Made by a program: the position numbers and the translations under genes | The notes under the pieces: model-generated | What the model saw: only the letters and a program-made list of their open reading frames with translations | Told to the model about the DNA's origin: nothing | The model's database searches: none | Source: JBDLID01 sp039715055 | GTDB taxonomy: Bacteria > Desulfobacterota > Desulfobulbia > Desulfobulbales > Desulfocapsaceae | Direction of reading: 5' to 3' | NCBI GenBank assembly: GCA_039715055.1 | Contig: JBDLID010000009.1 | Location: forward strand, 1 to 41,250 | Length of the DNA: 41,250 bases | Shown: piece after piece, positions 1-7,940 of the stretch | Numbering within the stretch: the stretch's first letter is position 1 | How the letters are laid out: the number at the start of each line of letters is the position of its first letter

Positions 1-67
1 CTGAATAGGAATATCTGAAGACCACCCCGGAGTGAGTCGGTTTCAGTCCGAAAAAGGCGGGAGTACC

Positions 68-649
68 ATGAGTGAAGAAAAGAAATTTGATCCGAGGAAA
101 AGAAAAAAGCTGAATAACCCGGTGCGGCTTCAATGGGTTCCGGCCATGAGGGTCGTTGAACTGATGGAGTTGAACAGCCATGGCACCTACCTGGATGTCG
201 GGGCGGGTACGGGATATATCAGTCAGGCTATTGGTGAACTCCTCAATGGGCCGATCATCCACGCCCTGGATATCGAACCTCTGATGATTTCAGAAATGGA
301 AACAACCCTGAAAGCCGCGTCCTGGATACATCCACAGCTGATGGAACGTAATATCCTGTCGTTTGCAGACCAGTCCGTTGACGGAGTGTGGACAATCACC
401 GTATTTCATGAGTTCGGTGATCCGTTGCCGATACTGGGAGAGATCTATCGGGTGCTACGTCCTGGAACTGCTTTGCTGGTAGTCGACTGGGCAAAACAGC
501 CCGAGGCATGTGAACAGGGCCCCCCTTTGGATCATCGGGTGGCTGAAGAGGTGGTGGTGGCCAATCTGAAAGAGGCAGGTTTTACAGATGTTACCATAGA
601 GGATGGTTTTACTCACCACTATGGAGTCGTGGGGTACAGGCCACGATGA
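68..649 (+). CDS. class I SAM-dependent methyltransferase
   Basis: Small cytosolic methyltransferase of about 193 residues; the substrate cannot be read from sequence. The N-terminal third holds the SAM-binding motif I (YLDVGAGTGYISQAI), followed by an acidic strand end (HALDIEP). A later block (VFHEFGDPLPILGEIYRVLRPG, in two parts) matches the motif II/III region of Methyltransf_11/25-type enzymes of the UbiE-like fold. The length is typical of a single Rossmann domain with no added substrate domain. A GTG at 32 would extend it by 12 residues, but the ATG at 68 has the purine-rich AGGCGGGAG just upstream and is preferred. It stands alone, convergent with the next gene, so context does not suggest a substrate. 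The very basic N-terminus (DPRKRKK) is unexplained. Confidence 0.85.
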   Translation: MSEEKKFDPRKRKKLNNPVRLQWVPAMRVVELMELNSHGTYLDVGAGTGYISQAIGELLNGPIIHALDIEPLMISEMETTLKAASWIHPQLMERNILSFADQSVDGVWTITVFHEFGDPLPILGEIYRVLRPGTALLVVDWAKQPEACEQGPPLDHRVAEEVVVANLKEAGFTDVTIEDGFTHHYGVVGYRPR

Positions 650-676
650 AAAGGGGAGGGGGGCGGTGCGGTGTTT

Positions 677-1225
677 TTACCAGGTTCGCACCCGGCCGGT
701 ATCGATGTGGACGAAGTTCGATCTGGAGTAGTAGCCGACTCCGCCATGGCTGAGAGAGACGGCGATATCTCTTAGCTGGCGTGTGTCAAGGCCGCTGATC
801 CGGATATCCATGGCCTTGCCCTGCATGTGCATACTTCTTTTGGCAACTCCGCCGCCCTTTTTACGCAGCTGGGAGTTGGTTTTTGGGGAGCGGTAACCGG
901 AGATGATTTCGATGTCGCCTCGTCTGCCTGAAATCTGCTGGATATTGTAGAGGGTGGAAAAGAGTCCGGCGTCGATGGGGTGGACTTCGCCGGTTCTGAA
1001 ATCCCGCAGAAACTGGTTAAGTTCTTCAAGGACCGAAGGGGCGCAGCCCCAGGTGCAATATTCGATCTTTACCCGTTCACCGGTATGGGTGTGGTAAAAG
1101 GACATCTCCATGGGGGCAGCGGTTGCGGCTGCAGCCTTAACTGCCGGAGCAAGAGCAATGGCCGTGCCCAGCCCGAAAGCCTGCCTGATGAAACTCCTCC
1201 TCTCTAAAAAACGGTGATTTTGCAT
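677..1225 (-). CDS. YcbK-like (DUF882) M15-family peptidoglycan protein, Tat-exported
   Basis: Predicted periplasmic zinc metallopeptidase-fold protein of 182 residues, family DUF882 / peptidase M15 (E. coli YcbK type). Arg9-Arg10 followed by SFIRQ and a hydrophobic Ala-rich stretch to about residue 36 form a twin-arginine signal. The M15 zinc ligands are visible as His133 and Asp140 (SMHMQGKAMDIR) and His173 (FVHIDTG), and the family signature ISGYRSPKTN precedes them. Members are thought to cut or bind peptide cross-links in peptidoglycan; the exact bond is not established here. It lies downstream of the L,D-transpeptidase gene on the same strand, the order seen for ycbB-ycbK in E. coli, which supports a shared role in cell-wall remodelling. 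The 192-bp gap between them has only a short hairpin around 1316-1336. Confidence 0.88.
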   Translation of the reverse strand: MQNHRFLERRSFIRQAFGLGTAIALAPAVKAAAATAAPMEMSFYHTHTGERVKIEYCTWGCAPSVLEELNQFLRDFRTGEVHPIDAGLFSTLYNIQQISGRRGDIEIISGYRSPKTNSQLRKKGGGVAKRSMHMQGKAMDIRISGLDTRQLRDIAVSLSHGGVGYYSRSNFVHIDTGRVRTW

Positions 1226-1417
1226 AAACAGAAAACTAGCTCGTTATCACCGGTTTTTGTAAGAGGTGTCGTGTCTGTATTACAGAGGCACCAAACCAGT
1301 CTTTACAACTCCTGGCCTGGTGCCTTCGCACCACTGGATCCTGGGGAACCGTTTCTTCCATATAATTAGTCCTGCTCCTCTGTGATTGTGGGAAGCTGTG
1401 AAACAATCAATCCTGAC

Positions 1418-3073
1418 CTACTGTTCTTTAGATTCATCTCCCAGTAGGATCCGGGCCAGTTTCTCATCCCGACCGTAGATGTCCCTATTAAAGTGAATCC
1501 TGCTCTGTTTGTCAAGCCATGCCGTTTGATAGGTAATGTGGACCGGCAGCGGCCTGTGCAGCCGGATCACCCGTCTTGTCGGGTCAGCAATGATTTCATT
1601 GATACGCTCCCGGTTCCAGTCAGGGTCTTCACCGGTAAGAGCAAATTCGGCAAGAGCCAGGGGGTTGCTGACCCGGATACAGCCGTGGCTGAACCCGCGT
1701 TTGGTCTGCTCAAAGAGGTCGTGGGAGGAGGTGTCGTGGAGGTAAACATCGTACTTGTTTGGAAAAACGAATTTGACCCGGCCCAGGGCATTCCAGGGAC
1801 CGGGGTCCTGGCGGAGTTTGTAGCGGCCCATAAGGCGTCTGTTGATCTGCTGCCAGTCGATTGCGGTGGAATCCAGTTCAACACTGTCAGCCTGCCAGTT
1901 GGAAAACAGACGGATATGGCGTTCGACCAGATGTGACGGGTTTTTACGTAGCTGAGGCAGTTCCTCGTTTTTGGCAATGGACGGCGGAACGTTCCAGAAG
2001 GGGTTGAAGTCAAGATAACGGATCCGGTCGCTGAATACCGGGGTCTGGTGACTGGATTGACCGACGATGACCGCCATATCCAGCATTATTTGCCCTTTTT
2101 CCACAGCTTTGAGGTCATAGTTGGCAATATTGACCATGATGTATCGCTTGCCGAGATCAGTTGACTGCCAGCGCCAGCGGGTCATGTTGAGGCTGATTGT
2201 TCTTGCCAGATCAGCGGGCGTAAGATTCATTGCGAAAAGGGTTTCAGGGCCGATGATGCCATCGATTTCGAGGCCGAACCGAGCTTGAAAGGATTCGACC
2301 ACGGGCTGAAGTGACGGGTCGTAGAAACCCGGGCCGGACTCGGCCGGTAGCAGCGTCTGGTGATAGGCAAGTCGCTGGCGGATCAGGGTGAGGCGCTCGT
2401 CACGCTCTGCAGGGCGGATGAGTTTACCGGCTGAAATGGTCGGCCAGTCGTGTTGCCGCCCAAGGGTTTGATAGTGATTGAGGGCTTTGCGCAGCCCCTG
2501 GTAATAATTATGGGTCGGAGCCAGTTGCCGCAGATAAACACCGGTATCTTCGGCTGCCAGGACCTGTTCAACAGCTGCCAGCGGGTCAAAGCCTGAATCG
2601 CCGGCTTCGGCAAAGAGCTCAGGGCTGACCTCATACGGCTTCAACCGTCCCCGGGTGATATCGTGGATGTATTTAACCAGGTTGAAGGTCAGCTGGATAT
2701 CGAGCTCGGCAAGGCTGTCTGCGGATTTATCCTGCCACAACTGCCGGATGGACTGGACGTTGTAGTCATCCGGCTCAAGGCCTTCGTTGGCCGCCTGCTC
2801 AAGTACTTCAAGAATGGAGTCTGCCCGTCTGGTGGGGCCGGTCAGCTTCACCCAGAAGGGTTTCATGCCGGTGGCGGAATAGATCCGGCTCAAGCAGAGC
2901 TCTTCCTGGCGGAGAATAAATTCCTGTTTTTCAAGGGCGGGCTGCTCCAGGGGAAAACAGCGGATGAGACCGGCCAGCGTTTCTTCCAGGGAGCGAGGAG
3001 CTTCAGCAGAACCGACAGGTTGAGCCAGGAAGGCGGCTGCAGCAAGAAGGGTACAGAGAAAACGTCCAATCAT
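1418..3073 (-). CDS. L,D-transpeptidase, YcbB/LdtD-like
   Basis: Periplasmic L,D-transpeptidase of 551 residues that would form 3-3 meso-DAP cross-links in peptidoglycan. Residues 1-23 are a Sec signal peptide (ending SAEA). A peptidoglycan-binding-like domain sits near residues 245-290 (VESFQARFGLEIDGIIGPETLFAMN). The YkuD catalytic domain follows, with YLHDTSS and the catalytic motif SHGCIRVSNP; the active-site Cys is about residue 465. The FNPFWNVPPSIA block is typical of the YcbB subfamily, and the length fits it (E. coli LdtD is of similar size). Its ATG overlaps the stop of the upstream redox-protein gene by 4 nt (ATGA at 3070-3073), so translation is probably coupled. The YcbK-like gene follows. 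Confidence 0.92.
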   Translation of the reverse strand: MIGRFLCTLLAAAAFLAQPVGSAEAPRSLEETLAGLIRCFPLEQPALEKQEFILRQEELCLSRIYSATGMKPFWVKLTGPTRRADSILEVLEQAANEGLEPDDYNVQSIRQLWQDKSADSLAELDIQLTFNLVKYIHDITRGRLKPYEVSPELFAEAGDSGFDPLAAVEQVLAAEDTGVYLRQLAPTHNYYQGLRKALNHYQTLGRQHDWPTISAGKLIRPAERDERLTLIRQRLAYHQTLLPAESGPGFYDPSLQPVVESFQARFGLEIDGIIGPETLFAMNLTPADLARTISLNMTRWRWQSTDLGKRYIMVNIANYDLKAVEKGQIMLDMAVIVGQSSHQTPVFSDRIRYLDFNPFWNVPPSIAKNEELPQLRKNPSHLVERHIRLFSNWQADSVELDSTAIDWQQINRRLMGRYKLRQDPGPWNALGRVKFVFPNKYDVYLHDTSSHDLFEQTKRGFSHGCIRVSNPLALAEFALTGEDPDWNRERINEIIADPTRRVIRLHRPLPVHITYQTAWLDKQSRIHFNRDIYGRDEKLARILLGDESKEQ

Positions 3074-3552
3074 TTCCGCTGCTGACGCTTTTTATCTTTT
3101 TCCAGCAGTTGTCCCAGGGCGTAACAGAAATCACCCACCAGCCGGGTGCAGATGGCGCGCCTTGAATCCGGATCATGATAGTAGGCCTTGACCTCGTCCC
3201 TGTTGCTCCAGTTGACCTGGGCGATATCGCAGCAATTCATGGAGTCGTACGAGTCAGTCATTTTCTTAAAAATTCTGATCAGCTTCTGGCTGAGCGCCCA
3301 CATGGCGGGGTTTTCCTTTTCGTCAAGTGAGCCGCGACTGTGCAGGGAGGAGACCACGGCCACTCCGCCGATGAGAATACCGCATACGCTGCCCGAGCTT
3401 GCTATGCCGCCGCCAAAGGCTCCCATGGCCTTGATCACTTCCGGGTCATTCCTGTTCAGCTTTTCCTGGCCAACTGCCAGAACCGCCTGGCTTCAGTGGA
3501 GCCGTTTTTCAAACAGCTCAATTCCCTTGCGGCGCATCTCTTCCGGTGTCAT
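3070..3552 (-). CDS. C_GCAxxG_C_C-type redox protein, candidate selenoprotein (in-frame UGA)
   Basis: Read from ATG at 3552 (AAGGA upstream) and through one in-frame TGA at 3495-3493, this gene encodes a 160-residue protein with UGA as codon 20. The surrounding residues (ELFEKRLH-U-SQAVLAVG, then FGGGIASSGSVCGILIGG) match the C_GCAxxG_C_C redox family, in which the SQAV-type motif is normally preceded by Cys. Further Cys occur in MNCCD and in RAICTRLVGDFC. A hairpin with a G near the start of its apical loop begins downstream of the TGA at a SECIS-like distance. The reading frame stays open and family-like on both sides, which argues against decay. No signal peptide is seen, so it is probably cytosolic. 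The stop overlaps the L,D-transpeptidase start. A normal start at the Met at 3438 would leave the family's first Cys region out. Sec insertion is inference; a nonsense mutation is the alternative. Confidence 0.75.
3463..3482 (-). promoter_or_regulatory. candidate bacterial SECIS hairpin
   Basis: On the minus strand, 17 nt after the in-frame TGA, TTCTGGC (3482-3476) pairs with GCCAGGAA (3470-3463) around the loop AGTTG. This gives five Watson-Crick pairs extended by a U-G and a U-A pair. The UGA-to-loop distance and the G at loop position 2 agree with the general description of bacterial SECIS elements. A competing 5-bp hairpin (GCCAG/CTGGC) starts closer to the TGA. Confidence 0.55.
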
Positions 3553-3709
3553 CTGCTTGTCCTTTTAAGAATTTGTGTCTGGAATCTCGGTGATCATTAC
3601 GTTACCATGTTTTTTAATTGGAATACAGCCCTGAAGTAAATAACCAGATGTATAATCAGCCAGTTGGTATGAAGAGTCCCGCTGAAGTGTGAAAGGAAAG
3701 ATCCGGAAC

Positions 3710-4828
3710 ATGAAAATTGCCTACTACATGCCTTTCAAGCCCATGGGCCACCCCAATCCATCCGGCGATCTTGTCATCGGCACGGAACTGTTTCGATATT
3801 TTCAGTCGCGGGATCATGAGATCGTACTTGCCAGTCGCCTGCGCTGTCGCTGGCTCTATTACAGGCCGCTGGCCTGGCCGAAGCTGTTCTTTGAACGGTT
3901 CAGGGTTGTCAGAAAAATGCGGCAGCTACAGCCCGATGTCTGGTTGAGCTATCATTCCTACTATAAGGGACCCGATATGCTCGGCCCCTGGTGTGCCGCA
4001 CGTCTTGGCATTCCCTATGTTTTGTTTCAGGGTATCTATGCCACCAAGTACCGTCGACGTCTGACAACCAGGCCCGGTTTCTACCTCAATAAAAAGGCGT
4101 TGCAGGCTGCGGATACGGTTTTTACCAACAAACAGATCGATGAAAAAAATCTTCTGCGTCTTCTTCCCAGGGATAAAGTTGCGTTTATCAGGCCCGGATT
4201 GAAAGTCGACCGGTACAGGTTCTCCGAGACCGCACGAGACCGTTTGCGGGCGAGTTACCAATGCAGCGAAGAACCGGTCCTGCTCAGTGCAGCCATGTTT
4301 CGGCCCGGCGTCAAGGAGAGAGGGGTCCATGAAGTTATCCGCTGCTGCGGAGAACTGCTGGCAAAGGGCGCACGTTTCCGGCTGATCCTGGTTGGTGACG
4401 GCGCTGCCAGGGAAAAGCTGGAACAGTTTGCCGGGAAGACTCTCGGCGACCGGGTGAGTTTTGTCGGTCGGGTCGAACGACAGGAAATGGCGGATTACTA
4501 CAGCGCTGCTGATATCTTTGTTTTTCCCGGCTATGACGAGGCCATCGGCATGGTCTATCTGGAGGCTCAGAGCTGCGGCCTGCCGGTGGTGGCATGTTCT
4601 GAGTGGGGCGGTTCGCGGGTTGTCGTCGATGGAGAAACAGGACTGCTGTCTTCAGCCGACTGTCCCGATGATATGGTTCGAAATATTGAGACTCTGCTCA
4701 ATTCATCAGATTTGCGCAACCAAATGTCAAAAGATGCGGCAGCCCATGTTGAGAAAAATCATGATCTTGCAAAAAACTATCTGTTCATGGAGGAAAGACT
4801 TCAGTCATTGATCGATGATCACCACTAG
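3710..4828 (+). CDS. glycosyltransferase family 4 (GT-B fold)
   Basis: Retaining glycosyltransferase of about 372 residues, likely acting at the inner membrane face on a lipid- or polysaccharide-linked acceptor; donor and acceptor are unknown. The N-terminal half carries an acceptor-side Rossmann domain (MKIAYYMPFKP, with a Gly-rich PSGDLVIG turn). The C-terminal half is a Glycos_transf_1 domain with RLILVGDGAAREKLE, VSFVGRV and the EX7E nucleotide-sugar motif in DEAIGMVYLEAQSCGLPVVA. GTG at 3689 would add seven residues, but the ATG at 3710 starts directly on the first beta strand and is preferred. It stands alone between divergent and co-directional unrelated genes, so no polysaccharide cluster helps assign a product. 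Confidence 0.88.
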   Translation: MKIAYYMPFKPMGHPNPSGDLVIGTELFRYFQSRDHEIVLASRLRCRWLYYRPLAWPKLFFERFRVVRKMRQLQPDVWLSYHSYYKGPDMLGPWCAARLGIPYVLFQGIYATKYRRRLTTRPGFYLNKKALQAADTVFTNKQIDEKNLLRLLPRDKVAFIRPGLKVDRYRFSETARDRLRASYQCSEEPVLLSAAMFRPGVKERGVHEVIRCCGELLAKGARFRLILVGDGAAREKLEQFAGKTLGDRVSFVGRVERQEMADYYSAADIFVFPGYDEAIGMVYLEAQSCGLPVVACSEWGGSRVVVDGETGLLSSADCPDDMVRNIETLLNSSDLRNQMSKDAAAHVEKNHDLAKNYLFMEERLQSLIDDHH

Positions 4829-4879
4829 GAACGGTGGGCGGAAAGATGGTGAACCAGTGTACTTGCGCAGGTATTTTTC

Positions 4880-4908
4880 TTGTCATCTTGACGCGAACTC
4901 GCTATACT
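4880..4908 (+). promoter_or_regulatory. sigma70-type promoter for serA
   Basis: TTGTCA (4880-4885) and TATACT (4903-4908) are separated by 17 bp. Transcription would start near 4915, giving a leader of about 40 nt before the serA ATG, which has AAGGAG at 4946-4951. Confidence 0.6.
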
Positions 4909-4956
4909 TTATCCTTTTTTGATACAATAAATACCTTCCCTTGATAAGGAGTGAGC

Positions 4957-6552
4957 ATGAAAGTACTGATCAGTGACAATCTGTCTCCGGCAGGAGCAAA
5001 AATATTGGAAGATGCGGGACTTGAGGTCGATATCAACACCGGTCTGAGTCCCGATGAGTTGAAAAAAATCATCGGTAATTATGATGGTCTGGTTATCCGC
5101 AGTGCCACCAAGGTGACAGCTGAGATCATCGAGGCCGCCGACAGGCTCAAGGTGGTCGGCCGGGCGGGAATCGGGCTTGACAACGTCGATATTCCCAGTG
5201 CCAGCCAGAAGGGTATTGTGGTCATGAACGCTCCCGACGGTAATGCCACCACGGCAGCCGAGCATGCCATTTCCATGATGATGGCGCTTTCCCGCAACAT
5301 TCCCCAGGCAACCGCTTCCATGAAGGCCGGTAAATGGGAAAAGAAGAGTTTCATGGGCCGTGAGGTGACCGGTAAGACACTTGGTGTTGTCGGTATCGGC
5401 AGGATTGGTGCCATTGCCACTTCCCGTGCCCAGGGCCTCAAGATGAAGACCATCGCCTATGACCCGCACATGCCCAAGGAACTGGTCGATAAACTCGGTG
5501 TGGAACTGGTGAGCCTGGAGGAAGTCGCTAAACGCTCCGACTATATTACTGTTCATGTGCCGCTGACCAAGGAAACCGCCAAGCTGCTTTCCACCGATTT
5601 CTTCAAGAACATGAAAAAAGACGCCATGTTCATCGACTGTGCCCGCGGCGGGGTTTGCGACGACGATGCCCTCTACCAGGCACTGGTGGACGGAGAGATC
5701 GCAGGGGCTGCCTTGGATGTTTTTCAAAATGAGCCGACAACCCTTGAGAACTGTCCGCTGCTCGGACTCGACAACTTCATCTGTACCCCGCATCTGGGTG
5801 CCTCGACCAGTGAGGCCCAGGAAAATGTGGCTTTGACCATTGCCGAACAGATGGGTGAGTACCTCAACAAGGGCGTGGTCACCAACGCCGTCAATGTGCC
5901 CTCGGTTTCCGATGATGTTCTGGCACAGGTCGGCCCCTATGTGACCCTTGGTGAAATGCTCGGCTCCATGCATATGCAGATCGCCAAAGGCGGTGTCCAG
6001 GAGGTTAATATTGAATATTCCGGAGAGCTGGCAGAGCTCAACACCAGCCCGATTACGGTGGCTTTTCTCAAGGGCATGTTCACTCCCATCCTCCAGGATG
6101 CGGTGAATTACGTCAATGCTCCTGTCATTGCAAAGGATCGCGGTATCCGGGTGATTGAGTCCAAGAGCGAAATATCTGACGACTTCACCAATACCCTGTC
6201 CATTAAGGTAACGACCAACGAAGGAGAAAATGTTCTGGTGGGTACCGTTTTTGGTAAAAACGAGGTGCGGCTTGTCCGTTTTAACACCTTCCGCCTTGAA
6301 GCCCTGCCTTCCGGCCCCATGCTGCTGGTTCACAACAACGACGTTCCCGGTGTTATCGGCGCCCTCGGCACAACTCTTGGCAGCGGCGGTGTCAATATCT
6401 CCCGCATGACTGTCGGTCGCGAGGAGGAATCCAGCCAGAATATCATTTTCTTAAGTACCGATCAGCTGATCGGCAAAGAGTTGCTTGGAGAGGTCCTGGC
6501 CCTTGATAATATTGATGATGCCCTGGTTCTTGAGATTGATGTACAGCCGTAG
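4957..6552 (+). CDS. serA: D-3-phosphoglycerate dehydrogenase
   Basis: Cytosolic NAD-dependent enzyme that oxidises 3-phosphoglycerate to 3-phosphohydroxypyruvate, the first step of serine synthesis. At 531 residues it is the long form. It has a 2-hydroxyacid dehydrogenase substrate domain (VIRSATKVTAEII), an NAD Rossmann domain with GVVGIGRIGAIA, the catalytic region FIDCARGGVCDDDAL and a His in TPHLGAST. An intervening ASB-type domain and a C-terminal ACT domain (LLVHNNDVPGVIGALGTTLG) follow, the latter usually used for serine feedback. ATG at 4957 has AAGGAG five bases upstream and is preferred to the GTG at 4951. DUF1844 and ispE genes follow closely on the same strand, suggesting one transcript. 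Confidence 0.97.
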   Translation: MKVLISDNLSPAGAKILEDAGLEVDINTGLSPDELKKIIGNYDGLVIRSATKVTAEIIEAADRLKVVGRAGIGLDNVDIPSASQKGIVVMNAPDGNATTAAEHAISMMMALSRNIPQATASMKAGKWEKKSFMGREVTGKTLGVVGIGRIGAIATSRAQGLKMKTIAYDPHMPKELVDKLGVELVSLEEVAKRSDYITVHVPLTKETAKLLSTDFFKNMKKDAMFIDCARGGVCDDDALYQALVDGEIAGAALDVFQNEPTTLENCPLLGLDNFICTPHLGASTSEAQENVALTIAEQMGEYLNKGVVTNAVNVPSVSDDVLAQVGPYVTLGEMLGSMHMQIAKGGVQEVNIEYSGELAELNTSPITVAFLKGMFTPILQDAVNYVNAPVIAKDRGIRVIESKSEISDDFTNTLSIKVTTNEGENVLVGTVFGKNEVRLVRFNTFRLEALPSGPMLLVHNNDVPGVIGALGTTLGSGGVNISRMTVGREEESSQNIIFLSTDQLIGKELLGEVLALDNIDDALVLEIDVQP

Positions 6553-6573
6553 CACCCTTTCATGGAGGATGAA

Positions 6574-6894
6574 ATGAGCGAAACAAACGAGCAGGACTGT
6601 CCATGTGAAGATGGCAAGGTTCCGGACAAACACGGCCGCTGTGTGATGCCCGATGTAACATTTGAGGCTTTTATCATGTCATTGAACACCTCGGTGCTCT
6701 TTCATCTCGGTGAGATTCCCGATCCGGTGACTGGTGCCCGAAAAGTGGATCTCGACCTGGCCAGGCACGGTATTGACAGTCTTGCCGTTCTTGAAGAAAA
6801 AACAAAGGGCAACCTCACCTCTGATGAGGATCAGATGTTGAAGAACATCCTCTACGATGTGAAGATGCGCTTTGTTGCCGCTGCCAAGGAATAG
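6574..6894 (+). CDS. DUF1844 family protein
   Basis: Small cytosolic protein of about 106 residues. The block from VTFEAFIMSLNTSVLFHLGEI through DLARHGIDSLAVLEEKTKGNL to the end is the DUF1844 signature, whose function is unknown. Ahead of it is a Cys-bearing segment (CPCEDGKVPDKHGRC), possibly a small metal-binding or redox-sensitive knob. ATG at 6574 has GGAGG at 6563-6567 with six-base spacing; an upstream ATG at 6562 lacks a site. It lies 21 bp after serA and 32 bp before ispE. In my recollection DUF1844 genes occur near housekeeping genes in deltaproteobacteria, but that gives no function. Confidence 0.8.
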   Translation: MSETNEQDCPCEDGKVPDKHGRCVMPDVTFEAFIMSLNTSVLFHLGEIPDPVTGARKVDLDLARHGIDSLAVLEEKTKGNLTSDEDQMLKNILYDVKMRFVAAAKE

Positions 6895-6926
6895 TACTGC
6901 AGTGTGACCTGATCCACTCCGGGAAT

Positions 6927-7826
6927 ATGGAACTGCTGGCTCCGGCAAAGATTAACCTGGTCCTCAAGATTCTTGCCAGGCGTGACAACGGCTACCATGA
7001 CCTGTTCACCGTCATGCAGAAGGTGGATCTCTGCGACCGGCTGCTTCTGGAGCCGTCACCAGAGCCGGGAATAAAACTTTTTTGCCCGGATTCCGATCTT
7101 CCCGAGGATGACTCCAATCTCGTCTTTCGGGCTGCACTCCGTTTTTTTGAACTGCGGCCGGAGCTGGCCGGTCAGGGCGTACGGATAACGCTGGAAAAAA
7201 AAATACCAGTGGGTGCCGGGCTCGGCGGAGGTTCCAGTGACTGCGCGGCAACGCTTACCGGACTCAATCGTCTTTTCGGATCGAAAATTTCACTGCAGCG
7301 GCTACTGCAGCTTGGTGAGAAGCTGGGGGCGGATGTTCCCTTTTTTATTGCCCCTTACCCGGCTGTACGGGCTGAGGGCATTGGTGAACTGATGACGCCG
7401 GTGGCTCCTCTTGAGTATTGTCGGGTGGTTCTTGTCAATCCGGGGATTCATGTATCAACGGCCTGGGTCTACCAAAATTATCGGTTGACAAACCCTGCCT
7501 TAGAAGATATTTTGACCGATTTTGAAAAAAATGACTGCAATCAGCTGCTTTCAGGGCCACTGGAAAATGACCTTGAACAGGTGACGGCAGGCAGGTTTGA
7601 AGAGATCGACGAAATAAAAAAAAGTTTGTTGGAAACGGGTGCTCTGGCGGTGTTGATGTCCGGCAGCGGCCCGACTGTTTTTGGACTTTTTATTGATAAA
7701 GAAGACTCGCAATTCGATGGTGATGGTGCTATGATGGCGTCACTGCAGCAACGATTCGGCGAGCATGTATATATAACAAAACCGATTACTGGGGCGTGGC
7801 CAAGCGGTGAAGGCACCAGGTTTTGA
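6927..7826 (+). CDS. ispE: 4-diphosphocytidyl-2-C-methyl-D-erythritol kinase
   Basis: GHMP-family kinase of the MEP isoprenoid pathway that phosphorylates the 2-hydroxyl of CDP-methylerythritol with ATP. The sequence shows the N-terminal PAKINLVLKI with Lys8, NGYHDL, the ATP-binding Gly-rich loop VGAGLGGGSSDCA (about residues 95-107), GADVPFF with the catalytic Asp, and the C-terminal motif MSGSGPTVFGLF. Its 299 residues are normal to slightly long. The ribosome-binding site is weak. The last 12 codons lie inside the tRNA-Gln gene on the same strand; ITKPITG would be a reasonable natural end, so the final dozen residues (AWPSGEGTRF and neighbours) are dictated by tRNA sequence. Confidence 0.95.
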   Translation: MELLAPAKINLVLKILARRDNGYHDLFTVMQKVDLCDRLLLEPSPEPGIKLFCPDSDLPEDDSNLVFRAALRFFELRPELAGQGVRITLEKKIPVGAGLGGGSSDCAATLTGLNRLFGSKISLQRLLQLGEKLGADVPFFIAPYPAVRAEGIGELMTPVAPLEYCRVVLVNPGIHVSTAWVYQNYRLTNPALEDILTDFEKNDCNQLLSGPLENDLEQVTAGRFEEIDEIKKSLLETGALAVLMSGSGPTVFGLFIDKEDSQFDGDGAMMASLQQRFGEHVYITKPITGAWPSGEGTRF

Positions 7827-7865
7827 TCCTGGCATTCGGAGGTTCGAATCCTCCCGCCCCAGCCA
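7790..7865 (+). tRNA. tRNA-Gln (anticodon UUG)
   Basis: A full cloverleaf can be drawn. The acceptor stem TGGGGCG (7790-7796) pairs with CGCCCCA (7855-7861), followed by discriminator G and an encoded CCA (7863-7865). The anticodon stem CCAGG/CCTGG encloses TTTTGAT, giving anticodon TTG. The T arm is GGAGG-TTCGAAT-CCTCC. The first 37 bases overlap the 3' end of ispE. Position between ispE and prs is a recurrent arrangement in deltaproteobacteria. Confidence 0.96.
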
Positions 7866-7902
7866 CTTCAATTAAATAACAGATCCTTTCCGATAAATTG
7901 TC

Positions 7903-7923
7903 CCTGTCAGTGACAGGTTTTTT
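7903..7923 (+). terminator. intrinsic terminator between tRNA-Gln and prs
   Basis: CCTGTC-AGT-GACAGG is followed directly by six T residues and then an A/T-rich stretch. It would end transcripts from ispE and the tRNA. It sits only 17 bp before the prs ATG, so it could also act as an attenuator for prs. Confidence 0.65.
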
Positions 7924-7940
7924 ATTTTTAAGCTGAAGAC

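Noticed and set aside
3070..3438. Treating the C_GCAxxG protein as a normal 122-residue gene starting at 3438
   Set aside because: This drops the conserved first motif; the upstream frame is family-like with a good ribosome-binding site and only one TGA.
4850..4875. Weak match to the loop of the A/B hairpin repeats (GTACTTGCGCAGG)
   Set aside because: No GTAACT-type ends and no paired arms around it.
4909..6333. Long open frame of 474 codons on the minus strand opposite serA
   Set aside because: It is the antisense shadow of serA, whose domains and motifs are clear, and its translation matches no family pattern I know.
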